DNA of 64,000 nucleotides from NCBI RefSeq assembly GCF_008728515.1, contig NC_044977.1, positions 186,175,987-186,239,986 on the forward strand, given 5' to 3'. A program made the position numbers and the translations under genes. Shown here in pieces: positions 33,946-45,430 of the stretch. Source of the stretch: Papio anubis (lineage: Eukaryota > Chordata > Mammalia > Primates > Cercopithecidae). The notes beneath the pieces were generated by a model. That model was not told the origin of the DNA. It searched no databases and saw nothing but the letters and a program-made list of their open reading frames with translations. The first letter of the stretch is position 1; each line of letters starts with the position of its first letter.

Positions 33946-33999
33946 CATCCATGGATGAGTGGGTAACACAGATAATTTAATCTTCAGGTTTGAAGTTTC

Positions 34000-34195
34000 A
34001 CAAATTAGTGGCCTCAGGATAATTTGTGTGGCTTTTAAAAAATACAAATTTCTAGACCCCACTTCTTGATTCTACCAACGGGAATTCTGAAAATGAGGGA
34101 AGGGAAATTGCAGAGAGAAATGGTCTATACTTTCTAACATTTCACCAAAGAATTCTGATGCGGCAGGTCCACAGACCTTGGCCAGTTTGAAAATT
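34000..34195 (+). mobile_element. MER5-type hAT-Charlie fossil
   Basis: TTTTAAAAAATACAAATTTC, AGACCCCACTTCTTGATTCT, AATTCTGATGCGGCAGGTCC and the end CCAGTTTGA fit a MER5-type non-autonomous hAT element. Confidence 0.55.
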
Positions 34196-34199
34196 TATT

Positions 34200-35835
34200 G
34201 AAATATCTTATAGTTCATTCCAATGTAAGTATATGATTAATCATTTTTAAATGATTAATTTTTTATTTTTAAAAGATAATTTTATATAAACCAAAAAATA
34301 TTGTCATTATTGCTTTCTTAATTTCAGCATGTGGGTATTGTGATATAGGTTCCTTTCCTGATTTTCCAAATACAATGTCATCACTTAAAATGTAGCAATA
34401 CTAATCACAATAGTAGAAAAAGAAACACATTCCAGCACCTTCTATACCTAGATCCAGAATTTTTGTCCAGTGATATCAATCACCTTGTTCCACAAATCTA
34501 AATTTGAGATAAATCCTCTTTTTTTGCTTAGGTGGTTTTGTTTCATTTTTATTCCACATCTGAATTAGTCCAAACTGTTGATAACAAAGGAAAGAGGTGA
34601 AGAAGTATAACTTGATTAGCCTAAATCCATTCCCACTACGAAAAAGAGCATGGAGCCAGCCTGTGAGCAATGGTGAGTAACATCATCATTACTAACAAAT
34701 GTGGGCCATTTTTAGGTATTCCAATCTTGGGCTTCAAAGTCTAAAACATTAAAAAATAAAAGAATACAATTTTTTTGTTTAAAGCAATGCTGGTTTTCTA
34801 ATGGCTCAAAGGTCAATCATCGGCTTATGTCTAGTAAAAATGAGGATTACGTGTTATCTCTTTTAGAACCAGAAAACAAGATAATATTGGAATGCAGATT
34901 GTTAGAAATGAGGCATTTTTGATGTGTCTGATTATTCTCTCATTCAACATATGTCTAACCTGTGTGATTCTTCTGTTAAATAATATCTAGGCCAACTAGA
35001 AATCTACACAATATTCCTAGGAATGATTATTTTCTATGGGTTTCAGAGCAAGTACCAAAAATGTATAAATATCTAACATTTATTTTTCATTTCCTGAATG
35101 CTAAAGCATGTGAGCATCTTGGTCTATTATATTTAGTCAAGAATATCTTTCCACTATTTCTGCATTAAACATTAATGAGTAGATTCCTTTGGAAATTTGG
35201 CATTTTGTCCTGCACTAGAATTAAAAAAGTTTTCTCCTCAAATAACTGGAAACAGCGTGTGTTCTGTTTATTGCTTCACTTCAAAGCCAGCCTCATAATT
35301 CCTTTCTGATTTCGTCTGGACAAGTTCAAATTAGCTACTACATGACTAGCCCAGACAGCCTTTCATAATCAAAATTGGTTGGCAAATGGTAAGACCTTTG
35401 GCTACAACTGTGTTTTCCTGTGCTGTTATTAATTGTCTAGCTTAGAGGAAACTGAGAGTTGTACAACTGCTCGTTTTCTAATGAAGTTTCTTAAAATCAT
35501 AAAATGGTATAGTAGAACAACAAAAAAAGGCGCTCTGAGGATAAATTTCATCCTGTGTTTCTGTGGAAATAACTAGATTTTGGTTGTATTTTTCCCCAAT
35601 CTGTGAGACATCAATGCTTTTGGAAAAAAAAAGAGTTATTAGATTAAAAGATATTAAAAATTAAGCTCCATATTTTATTAAATTCAGCAGAAATAAAATT
35701 GTCAGAATGCCGTGAAAGGTTTTTAAACATTTGCTCTCACTTTCTGTACTGATTTAATCTCATATTAGTAACAAAAATTTTCAAAACTGGCATCATTCTG
35801 CGGGTCATGTGTTGCATAATAGTAATACAGTTGGT
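34200..35835. other. Unassigned AT-rich DNA
   Basis: No gene, RNA gene or confident repeat is seen over 1.6 kb. Confidence 0.45.
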
Positions 35836-35839
35836 TTCC

Positions 35840-35965
35840 CTCATTTAATATATGGTGTCTCTGAGACTCCTGGAGGAGTCTCAAAATCACAGAGACAATT
35901 GCTGGCAGAAATAGGGCTTGATTTTATGATCTTCAATGCATAGGCCAAAGTACTTTGTAGTAGAG
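35840..35965 (-). mobile_element. Possible MIR, antisense
   Basis: CAGAGACAATTGCTGGCAGA, AATAGGGCTTGATTTTATGA and GCATAGGCCAAAGTACTTTG run in antisense MIR order. A perfect 9-bp hairpin (TGAGACTCC/GGAGTCTCA) lies at 35862-35883. Confidence 0.4.
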
Positions 35966-36300
35966 TGAGCTGCTTCAACTACTAACTCTTAATGAAGATG
36001 TAAGGAGAGCCTAGAAGACTCAAATTCAGGCACCTGTGCAAGTCACTGCCAGAGTTCAAATTGATTTTCAGTCTTGTATAAATTCCAAAACATGTAGGTG
36101 TTGAGTTCCTGGACACTAGCCTCAGAAACTTTTGACAGATAAAAAAGTACTTTGAGCATTTTTAATATAAATTTTATACTTTATTTTAAAATTAGAAGCA
36201 TTAACTTTGTAAAATAATTAATTTGGATGACTGTATAATCATTTCAAATTTTGACTTTGCCTGGAAATTCAAAGGATAGCAAGTTCATGTGATTTATGCA
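35966..36300. other. Unassigned AT-rich DNA
   Basis: No gene or confident repeat is seen. Confidence 0.4.
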
Positions 36301-36497
36301 TTTCTTTTTCTTCTTTCTTTCTCTTTTTTCTTTTCTTTTTTCTCTTCTCTTTTCTTTCCTTCCTTCCTTCCTTCCTTCCTTCCTTCCTTCCTTCCTTCCT
36401 TCCTTCCTTCCTTCCTTCCTTTCCTTTTCTCTCTCTCTCTCTCTCCCTTCCTTTCCCTTCCCTTCCTTCTTTTCTCTCTTTCTTTCTTCTTCTTTTT
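36301..36497 (-). repeat. CT/TTCC microsatellite in an Alu tail
   Basis: T-rich and TTTC units, then a TTCC array (36354-36420), (CT)n and TTCCC units, running directly into the Alu at 36498. On the minus strand it is the Alu A-tail turned into GGAA/GA repeats. Confidence 0.95.
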
Positions 36498-36763
36498 TTG
36501 ATGGAGTCTCACTCTGTCACCCAGGCTACAGTGCAGTGGCACGATCTCAGCTCACTGCAACCTCTGCCTCGTGGGTTCAAGAGATTCTCCTGCCTCAGCC
36601 TCTCAAGTAGTGCACACCACCATGCCCTGCTCATTTTTGTATTTTTCGTAGAGACAGGGTTTGCCGTGTTGGTCAGGCTGGTCTCAAACTCTTGACCTCA
36701 GGTGATCCACCCGCTTTGGACTCTTAAAGTGCTAGGATTATAGGCAAAGGACTGTGCCCAGGA
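36498..36763 (-). mobile_element. Alu (dimeric) with a small deletion
   Basis: Antisense Alu. The CTGGGATTACAGGC segment expected after CAAGTAG is missing near 36607. The 5' end near 36763 is diverged. Confidence 0.92.
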
Positions 36764-38339
36764 CTTTCTTTTAAAGAAAATTTCTGGATACAGACTGATA
36801 TTCAAACTGACAGCACTGGTTTTGTCTTTTTAATTAAATCTTCCTTGGGAAATAGACTATCTAACTGACACTGTTAATTTTTATAAATATCACTAACTAT
36901 CAGAAGATTTTTGAAAAATGAAACAGCTCCAGAGATAAGTCTGCATGCGGAAAATGTCTGAACTCTTAGATTACCCAGTCAAGCTCTAGTTCTCATCTTG
37001 ATCTGCATGTTACTGATTGTCAAATTAGAAGAGTTAAGTTAATTATGTTGTCTACCTTCTAGCATATACTCATAAAAGTATGTATAAGTATTTAGTTTCT
37101 AACTTACCAATACATTCATATATTAATGTTCTAAATGTTAGTTTCTGAGTAGTATATTTCTAACTTACTTTGTAATTTTCCAAAGGAAAAAAATTCTATA
37201 AATGGTTTCAAAGTACCCAAATTATTAAATAGACATATTTTATATATAAGATACCTCAATTATAATACATAGAGCATGATAGAAATTTACCATCATGCTT
37301 AGCAGTGTGTGAATGTTTACAACATGCACAGAATTCCAGGAAAGCAAAGATAAGCCTGACTCATTCTTAATTGAACCAGGGATTACTTCATCCCAATGGG
37401 CAATGCCTTTCTGTTAAAGTAGAATGAATTCTCTTTCAGTTCTATAACAATAGCAAATCTTATCACTTTGAAGGCTGTAGAGGGCAAATAGATGGATATC
37501 TTAGGCACACTAGGCTTCAGACCAATTAGCTGTAGTCATTTAATAATTATTCAAAGGCCTGTTAATCCCAAAGTCTGTGCTCTTGTCACCAGAAACACCA
37601 GAAAAACAATTTTTTAATAGTTGATTTGATAAGCAATAATTGCAAATCATTTATCTTATTTTATTAATTTTGAATACACAGTAGTCAATAAGAAGTTAGA
37701 ATAAATAGTGGCCCATTGGGAAAAGTCACGATAATGGATGCTAAGAACCTGATCAAGAGCTTAAATAAACCAACAAGCGTGGAATCAAAAACTTCCATAA
37801 GAAAATCCTAGTTGATGAACCTATTTTGTTGATTTGCAAGGGTTATCGTTATTGATACCTCTCCCTCAATATGACAAAGGGTCTATAGAATGGCATCAAC
37901 TTTTCAGCAGATCAGTGCAGATTTATCGTGGAGCTGATGGAGGCAAATTTCTACAGACTCTTCCTAAGGCCTGGGAGGATCCCTTTTGCAACCATGTGGT
38001 CTTATGTTGTTATAAAGTTTACAAACTATTCTTATCCTTTAAACTTCTTTTTTGTTATTCTTCTGTTAATGAAATGTGCCCTTGGAGTGGCCATAGGGAA
38101 AACGAGTTGGGAACACATTTAGTTTCCGTTTACTGCAACATGTTTATGTAGGTTGCATTTAGTGGAGACAAAAGTATTTGAGTGCTATACACCAGTGGCA
38201 ATGAGCATGCAGACCCAGCACACAGAAACCATCTCTGCCTAAAGGAATCAGGGTTTTTTGGACTTATGGATGGTACCAGGGTTGGGGCAGATATAAAGTA
38301 AGCCTGCTGAATAACTTTTTAATCAAGAACATAAAGTGC
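36764..38339. other. Unassigned AT-rich DNA
   Basis: A 105-codon frame (37834-38151) beginning MQGLSLLIPLPQ shows no recognised domain. No confident repeat is found. Confidence 0.4.
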
Positions 38340-38690
38340 TAAAAAATATAGGAACATATACAGAGACTCGGGAGCCAGCTTGAAGGGGCTCCCAATGGCC
38401 ATGTATGAGATAATCTGATGACCAAAAAATTAAATACAGTAATGAATTATAAATCATTGAATAAATATAAATTTATGAATCTACATGATAATAAATGAAT
38501 AAGCTAGTAAGTAACTGGAGGAAAAGAAACATGTGCAATAATAAGGCAAGTGGATTAAAATATTAGCTGTGGGTAAATCTGGATAAGGGTCTCTACAGTT
38601 ATTCTTTTACTGTGTTTATTTCAAAACAACTCTCTGTAAGTTGGAGGCTATTTTCAAATTAAAAGTTTTTTTTTTTTTTTTTCTAAGTAG
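38340..38690 (+). mobile_element. Possible LINE 3' end
   Basis: The sequence around 38568-38660 (TGTGGGTAAATCTGGATAAG, then CTCTCTGTAAGTTGGAGG and CAAATTAAAAG) resembles common old LINE/L1M 3' ends, followed by poly(T). Confidence 0.4.
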
Positions 38691-39535
38691 GTTACTGCTA
38701 ATTTCTCCTGTGCAGGAGTGATTTTCAGGAATACGCCTATGGCCACTGTGTCCACTCATCCAGCGATGTGACCTCATAATGTGATAAAAATGGGTCCTGT
38801 ATGACTCAGCACACAAAATATAGGCTAGTAGAAAGAAAAAAACATGGTTTAAAATGCATTAATTCAGAAGATAATGTGTAGGAACTTTTTCTATCAGCTG
38901 TAACAACTGACATTTAAGTTCTTATTAGTTCCTAATGCATAAGAAGATCTCTCCTTATAGAAATATAATTGGTATTGCGGGGTATGCAAGTATAAACATA
39001 ATCTTTATTTCAAAGTTTGGTTAGAAACTATGCAAAATAGAATGTACTGTAATATCTGTGTTTGATGGGGTCAAATGTGAAGTAATGCTATAATAGTGAG
39101 TATATCTGTGAGTGAAAATTTATATCTTATATATCCTAACATATGGGATCATGTCTGTACATATCTCCTTTTACCTTGCCCTGACAAGTCTGGAACTTTC
39201 AGATAAAACAGCATGCAAAATTGCTTTTGACACAGAGAAATGGTCTGAAGAAAAAAAGTGTTCCTACATTTTGTATCAATGATTCAATTCATATAATATA
39301 GTTATTACTTGATCATACAATTAGGTAACCCAATACACCATGTCAGACAATTTCAAAAGCATTTGAGTTGCTCCTGTCTATGGCATATGGAATAGTGAGT
39401 TATAAAATTGAAAGAAACTCTTTTAAACTCAAGAATGAAAAAGCTTTGATCAATCACGCTAAAACAAATACTGAATTTTCCTTATATTTGGATTTTTTTC
39501 CCCACATTTGTGCTGTTGGTCAGCTTTAAAAAATT
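38691..39535. other. Unassigned stretch
   Basis: No gene or confident repeat is seen. Confidence 0.4.
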
Positions 39536-39815
39536 GGCCAGGCATGGTAATCCCAGCACTTGAGGAGGCTGGAGTTGGAGGATCACCTGAGTCCAGGAGT
39601 TTGAGACCAGCCTGGGCAATGTAGTAAAACCTCTCATCTGTGCAAAATAAAACTAGCTGGGTATGGTGATGCACATCTGTAGTCCCAGCTATTTGGGAGG
39701 CGGAGGTGGGAGGATTGCTTGAGCTTGGGAGTTTGAGGCTGTAGTGAGCCGAGATCTCACTACTGTACCCTAGGTGACAGAGAGAGACTGTATCTCAAAA
39801 TAAATGAATAAATAT
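39536..39815 (+). mobile_element. Old Alu (AluJ-like)
   Basis: GGCCAGGCATGGTAATCCCA: about 15 bp of the left-arm head are deleted. Many substitutions. GAGGCTGTAGTGAGCC in the right arm is AluJ-like. The tail is (AAAT)n. Confidence 0.9.
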
Positions 39816-40085
39816 TTGGTAACTAGTAATTATTTCCTGATTCTAATAAATATTGTTTTCCTCTATCGGCAGACATAGAATGTGTCATTGTGACTCTTTT
39901 TGTGATATTGACAGTCGTTAATGATCAATACCAGGGTACTTTAATTTGTTAGAGGGTGCAAGATTAGAGGATTTTAATTCACTTACACCTTAATATAATA
40001 GTACAAATCCTTCCATAAAGAAAAATTTCCCTCTAGCTATGGTTACACAGTAATATACTTTTCAAAGGGAAAGTATGAGGGGTAA
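39816..40085. other. Unassigned stretch between Alu and L1
   Basis: No feature is recognised. Confidence 0.35.
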
Positions 40086-40089
40086 TGAA

Positions 40090-41150
40090 GCTCATTTCAT
40101 AATGATAAAGGGTTCAATTAATCAAGAGGACCTAACAATGCTACTAATGTATGCACCTAACAACAGAGTGTCAAAATAAAAAAAAAGAAAAACTAAAAAA
40201 ACTGATATAAATGCAAGTGGAAATAGATAAACTCACAATTAGCTGGAAATTTTAATAACCCTCTCAATAACTGATCAAACAAGTAGACAGAGAATCAGCG
40301 ACTATGCAACAGACTTGAACAATACTAATAACCAAATTCAACCAACTGACATTTATGTAACCATGTACTTAATGAGGAGAGAATGCACATTCTTTGTAAG
40401 TGTACATAGAAAATTTACCAAGATATACCATATTCTGTGCCATAAAGCAAGTCTTAACAAATTTTAAAGGATTTAATTATACAGTTATGTTATGTAACCA
40501 CAATGGACTTAAATTAGATATTAATCAGTGACGGACATCTGAAAAAGTCCCTCATATTTGGAAACTAAATGATACACTTCTGAATAGGCTATGAGTCAAA
40601 GGAAATTTCAGAAAGTAAATTAGAAAGTATTTTGAACTAACTTAAATAAATACGTACTCAAAATTAATAGGATGCCACATAAGCAATCTTTAAAGGGAAT
40701 TTTATAGCACTAAACCTACATTCTAAAAGTCTTAAATCAATGACTTCCACTTTAACCCTTAGAAACTAAAATTAAGTACAGTACTTTTAACCCAAATTGA
40801 GCAGAAAAGATAAAATAATAAAGAGAACAGAAATTAACAAAATAAAAAGCACTTACAACTGTAATGAAAGTTAATGAAAGAAAAGCTATTTATTTTAGAT
40901 GATTAATAAAATTTATAAACATCTAGCCTGACTGATCAGAGAGAAAAAAAAGATGAACAAAATTACCAGTATTAGCGGTGAGAGAGATGATATCACTACA
41001 GATTTTATAAAGAATAAAATAATGAAAAGAGAATGTATAACTCTACAATAACTTAGTTAACATAGTTGAAACAGAACAATTCCTTGAGGATAGAATTATC
41101 CTGATACCAGATCTTGACAAAAACAATACAAGGAAAAATATATCTATTAT
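40090..41150 (+). mobile_element. Old L1 (L1M-type) ORF2 fragment
   Basis: Sense ORF2 phrases appear in order: ATAATGATAAAGGGTTCAAT, CATAAAGCAAGTCTTAACAA, AAGGGAATTTTATAGCACTA, ATGAACAAAATTACCAG and ACAATTCCTTGAGGATAG. Heavily mutated, no open frame. Confidence 0.75.
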
Positions 41151-41235
41151 ATACACATTTACATTTATTTATTTTAAGGTAAAACACCTCATGAGTTCAT
41201 ATTCATACTTCCAAAATAAAATTCAGAGCTATAGG

Positions 41236-41548
41236 TTGGGCGCAGTGGCTCACGCCTGTAATCCCAGCACTTTGGGAGGTCATCTGAGGTTAGTAGTTCA
41301 AGACCAGCCTGGCCAACATGGTGAAACCTCGCCTCTACAAAAAAACAAAAATTAGCCGGCCATGGTGGGGGACGCCTGTAATCCCAGCTACTTGGGAGGC
41401 TGAGGCCGGAGAATTGCTTGAATCTTGGAGGCAGAGGTTGCAGTGAGCTGAGATGGCATCACTGCACACCAGCCTAGGTGACAGAGTGAGACTCTGTCTC
41501 AAAAAAAAAAAATAAAAAGTAAAAATAAAAAAGTACATAAAAATAAAT
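41236..41548 (+). mobile_element. Alu with left-arm deletion
   Basis: Begins TTGGGCGCAGTGG. The stretch between GGGAGG and the CTGAGGT segment is shortened. The target-site duplication ends TTCAGAGCTATAGG (left, to 41235) and TTCAGAACTATAGG (right, to 41570), about 22 bp with one change. Confidence 0.95.
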
Positions 41549-41570
41549 AAATAAAATTCAGAACTATAGG

Positions 41571-41900
41571 ATTTTTAGTGATTCCCTTATAACATCTTTA
41601 TCTTCTTTCTTTAACATGTCAAATATCTTGGTTCTCAAGAACATTTAAGATATGTAATTAGAATGACACATCATTATGCCTTTGTTTTGTTCCATATTAT
41701 ACATTTTATTGTCTCAGAAAGCCATACCAACACTATCCCTGATATTATGATAACTGAAAATATTTAAATATTTTAGTGTGTTATTTCTTTATGTCTCCCA
41801 GATAATGCAGTAAATTTGTTCTCTCCTTGGAAAAATTAAAACGCCCACATTTTTCTGACCTGAAATAAAATGTAAGGTTTAAGCTGACACGCATGTGATA
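41571..41900. other. Unassigned AT-rich DNA
   Basis: No feature is recognised. Confidence 0.35.
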
Positions 41901-41904
41901 TAAG

Positions 41905-42425
41905 AAAGATATTAGACTTTATAATTAGATACACTGTGATTGAATTTCTGCACTACCATTTCTAAGCTTTTGCATTTGAGCAAGGTCATTTATCTTTTTT
42001 GTTTTTGAGACAGAGTCTCCCTCTATCACTCAGGCTGGAGTGCAGCGGCACGATCTCTGCTCACTGCAAGCTCCGCCTCCCAGGTTCACGCCATTGTCCT
42101 GTCTCAGCCTCCCCAGTAGCTGGGACTACAGGTGCCTGCCACCATGCCCGGCTAATTTTTTGTATTTTTAGTAGAGACAGCGTTTCACCGTGTTAACCAG
42201 GATGGTCTCAATCTCCTGACCTCGTGATCGCCCGCCTCGGCCTCCCAAAGTGCTGGGATTACAGGCGTGAGCCACCGCACCCCTCTGGTCATTTATCTCT
42301 TGAAACTGTTTTCTTCATCCGTGGAATGGAGATCATCTCTACATTTCATAACTGTTAAGTATTAACATTCATGTGTTACACTTAAAGTGCCTAGCATATG
42401 GTACGTGCTCAATAAATAAAAGTTA
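41905..42425 (+). mobile_element. MIR split by an Alu
   Basis: MIR core GAGCAAGGTCATTTATCT left of the Alu continues to the right as GGTCATTTATCTCTTGAAAC, GCCTAGCATATGGTACGTGC and TCAATAAATAAAAGTTATTG. Confidence 0.8.
41997..42286 (-). mobile_element. Alu (AluY-like)
   Basis: Antisense Alu in the MIR. Target-site duplication GGTCATTTATCT at 41984-41995 and 42287-42298. Confidence 0.95.
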
Positions 42426-42609
42426 TTGTATCTGAAAGAAATATAAAGATAGACATGATGGCCGGAAATCACCTTGCATATATTACTGAGAAGTATCTTT
42501 CACATTCCTACTCTACAATGTGGCTATAGTTATACACAGGAATGACTCAGGTGAACATTTATTATTCTTAGTATGTGTTTACACACACGGCTATGTCAGA
42601 AATCCTGAG

Positions 42610-42800
42610 TCCTTTCACATACATTTACTCTCTAAATGCTGTCAATGAATCAGTAAGGTATTAATGTCTTCTTTTACATTTGAAGAAATTAACTCAGAGA
42701 GTTGAAGTGGCTTTGAGGTCACAGTAATATATTCTTGCCCGGAGACAAGAAAGAGCACGGAGGTATAATGCCAAAGTGACCAACATCATGACTTTGGAAT
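42610..42800 (-). mobile_element. MIR, antisense
   Basis: TTTGAAGAAATTAACTCAGA, GTTGAAGTGGCTTTGAGGTC and a 3' segment TTTGGAATTAAAACTCAGCG match antisense MIR order. Confidence 0.65.
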
Positions 42801-43420
42801 TAAAACTCAGCGCTCTGTCTTGTCTCCGGCACAAGAAGCTCTATATTACTATGAAGTATGTATACAACCAAGGCATTACACAGACGGAGCAGTGCAAATG
42901 GTAGGAGCCTGTCTAATTTCCCTTTAGAGGTTCTAGTACTACTGCTCTCTTCCTCTTTATTTTTTCCGGAGCACACATTCTGAGGCCAAGACAATGTGTT
43001 TACGGAGGGACGTTATTGGGGACACATTCAGGAACATTTCAGTAGAGAGGTCTGGCCAAGAGGTGCTGGTATATTTTCCATGTGATCCATTTTTCAGCTG
43101 AAGATGTGATTGGAGGATTATCTCCCAGCAGTTACTGCTTGTTAAACTGTTTTCGTTTCTTCATTTGAAAGGCTTGTGGAATTAAGCTGTGATCCACTTG
43201 TAGTGGAATACAGAGTAGAGACAAACTAACCACCAGAAATGGGATACAGACTAGAGGAAAACACACTTGATTGTCTTAGTCAAGGATGCCGTTGGCTGGA
43301 AGAAGACTTAAATGAGTTGCTATCTGCCAGACCACAGCATGTGGCAGATAAACAGAAAGCAATGAGGTCACGCAGAAGTAGCCCATTACGCTGAACACAA
43401 AAATAGAAGCCTGACAACCC
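42801..43420. other. Unassigned stretch
   Basis: Moderate GC, no recognised gene or repeat. Includes a 64-codon minus frame (42800-42994) without motifs. Confidence 0.4.
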
Positions 43421-43424
43421 AGCT

Positions 43425-43602
43425 TGGTGTGATGTTAAAAAGCACTGGACTGGCAGTCAGGACATGTGGGTTCCAGTTCTAGTGTTAGTGGCAACTTGAT
43501 GTATGGTTTTAGTCAGTTCCTCCGGTTTTTGGCCTCAGTTTCTCTGCTTATGAACAAATAATGAAGGAATAAGATTAGATAACACCTATGACCTTTCCTG
43601 GT
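43425..43602 (+). mobile_element. MIR (MIRb/MIR3-like)
   Basis: AAAGCACTGGACTGGCAGTC, CAGGACATGTGGGTTCCAGT and TGGCCTCAGTTTCTCTGCTT are typical MIR phrases in order. Confidence 0.8.
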
Positions 43603-43604
43603 GT

Positions 43605-43755
43605 GGCAATCAATAAATATACATTTATTTAACACCCACTATGTGCCAGGAATTTTATTATGTCCTGGGAAAACATTAGTAAACAAAACAGACTTGATGC
43701 CTGCCTTCATTTCAACATGAAGAAAGAGCCAACAAATGGATTGATCTGGCTTTCA
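43605..43755 (-). mobile_element. L2 3' end, antisense
   Basis: AATAAATATACATTTATTTA, CACCCACTATGTGCCAGGAA and AACAAAACAGACTTGATGCC follow the L2 antisense 3' end. Confidence 0.7.
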
Positions 43756-44152
43756 GAGGCCTCAAATATCACCTAGGGAGTAAGAACACTCCAGGAGTTC
43801 TTTTGCTAGGCTTGAAAGGGGATATGTATTTGCATTAAAATTGCAACTTTACTGCCATTCTCTAGCTTATACTCTCATTACTTCTTGCTGCAATGGTAAC
43901 AGTCACCTCTTCACCAGTCTCCTTGTTCCCACTGTCGGTCTTCATCTAACCATGCAAATTGCTATCAGAAATTGTTTACAGTGTTTTCAGAAACTGTCAA
44001 TATCATTCCCCTTTTCAAAAGTCTTATTTTCCCTGGAACACAAAAATAAGTACAAATTTCTTAAGTCTAAATTCAAAGGCTCTTGTAGTCAGCCTGAAAT
44101 CCCCTCTCTTATTTTCATCCATTACATGTATACATGTATTAGTCTATGCTTT

Positions 44153-44454
44153 GTTGTTTTTCCTTTTTTGAGACAGAGTCTTGCTCTGTTGCCCAGGCTG
44201 GAGTACCATGGCATGATCTTGGCTCACTGCAGCCTCCACCTCTTGAGTTCAGGTGATTCTTGTGCCTCAGCCTCCCGAGTACCTAAGACTACACGTGTAG
44301 TCTTAGGTACACGCCAGGCTAATTTTTGTATCTTTAGTAGAGACAAAGTTTTGCCATGTTGGCCAGGCTGGTCTCGAACTCTTGGCCTGAAGTGATGTCC
44401 CCTCCTCAGCTTCCCAAAGTGCTGGGATTACAGGCATGAGCCACTGCACTAGGC
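44153..44454 (-). mobile_element. Alu containing a perfect 32-bp palindrome
   Basis: Antisense Alu inserted in L2. Decayed target-site duplication TTAGTCTATGCTTT and CTAGTCTGTGTTTT. The GTAGCTGGGACTACAGG region is replaced by a palindrome (44279-44310). Confidence 0.94.
44279..44310. repeat. Perfect palindrome, 16-bp arms
   Basis: GTACCTAAGACTACAC is followed immediately by its exact reverse complement GTGTAGTCTTAGGTAC. The left arm derives from the Alu segment normally reading GTAGCTGGGACTACAGG. The right arm overwrites the following Alu bases. Confidence 0.95.
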
Positions 44455-44815
44455 CTAGTCTGTGTTTTAAAGGAGACAAGCAACTTAACAGCTATAATCC
44501 CTATCACTACAATCTGAGTTGTCAGTTTCTGTCACTACACCAAGAGCTCTTGGAGAGCAGAGATGGCTCCTTATGTGTCTCTGAGTTCTGGTGGTGAACC
44601 TGCCCTTGGTGGCACAGTAGGCACTGTAAGTGTTTGTGGAATTGATTGGTTGCTCTTTTAGCAGGATCTCTCCTACCTGTTTTGTCTCTCACAAGGCAAG
44701 CTCTCAATAAATAACTGCTGATTGTTGTCTAAACTAGTATGATCTTTGAACTGCTAGCATTGGCTTGATCTAGGAACTTGTTAGAAATGCAAATTCTTGA
44801 GACTTGATCCAAGCT

Positions 44816-45350
44816 TTTTTTTTTTTCTTTTTTTTTGGCAGGGTCTTGCTCTGTCACTCAGGCTGGAGTGCTGGAGTACAGTGGTGTCATCATACCTCAC
44901 TGTAACCTCAACCTCCTGGGCTCAAGAGATCCTCCTGCCTCAGCCTCCCGAGTAGCAAGGACTACCAGGTGCACACCACCACACTCAACTAATTATTTTA
45001 TTATTCTATTTTGGAGACGGAGTTTCACTTTTGTTGTCCAGGGTGGAATGCAATGGCCTAGTCTTGGCTTACTGCAACCTCCACCTCCCAGGCTCAAGCG
45101 ATTCTCCTGTCTCAGCCTCCAGAGTAGCTGGGATTACAGGTGTGCACCATCACGCCCAGCTGATTTTTGTATTTTTAGTCGAGACGGGGTTTCTCCATGT
45201 TGGTCAGGCTGGTCTTGAACTCCTGACCTCGGGTGACCCACCCGCCTCAGCCTCCCAAAGTGCTGGGATTACAGGCGTGAACCACCATGCCCGGCCTAAT
45301 TATGTTATTTTTTTGTAGAGATGGAGGTGTAGCTATGTGGCCCAGGATGC
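44816..45350 (-). mobile_element. Old AluJ-like element, split by a younger Alu
   Basis: 44816-44994 carries an antisense AluJ-like left portion (GGCAGGGTCTTGCTCTGTCA, CTCCTGGGCTCAAGAGATCC). After the nested Alu it resumes at 45297 with TTTGTAGAGATGGAGG and is truncated near 45350. Confidence 0.85.
44995..45296 (-). mobile_element. Alu (AluS-like) nested in AluJ
   Basis: Antisense Alu inserted in the middle A-rich region of the older Alu. TAATTATTTTATTA and TAATTATGTTATTT flank it as a target-site duplication. Confidence 0.93.
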
Positions 45351-45430
45351 CAAGTATCTTCGAGAGTGGGAATAAGGAAATCTCCAAAAGTCTCCAGAAT
45401 TGTTATGCATGCTAAAGTTTGAGAAGCACG

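Larger units (their letters stand above)
43845..44730 (+). mobile_element. L2 3' region interrupted by an Alu
   Basis: TTCTTGCTGCAATGGTAACA, TTCACCAGTCTCCTTGTTCC and GAAATCCCCTCTCTTA before the Alu. GAGAGCAGAGATGGCTCCTT and AAGCTCTCAATAAATAACTG, the L2 3' end, after it. Confidence 0.65.
44735..45430 (-). mobile_element. MER5-type hAT element, split by Alus
   Basis: 44735-44813 (GGAACTTGTTAGAAATGCAA) and 45365-45430 (ATGCATGCTAAAGTTTGAGA) are the two halves of an antisense MER5-type element. The Alu nest lies between them. Confidence 0.7.

Noticed and set aside
36289..36610. Overlapping open frames with Phe-Leu-Pro-Ser or Lys-Glu-Gly-Arg repeats
   Set aside because: Translations of the TTCC/GGAA microsatellite in three frames. 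The same applies to 23516-23884 and the GA tract at 57811-58085.
37834..38151. 105-codon frame in unassigned DNA
   Set aside because: No recognised domain, no neighbouring gene structure, and length within chance expectation.
43841..44395. 184-codon open frame, the longest in the window
   Set aside because: It runs from L2 sequence into an antisense Alu and includes the palindrome. The protein part is typical translated Alu (SPRLEYHG-like). Not a gene.
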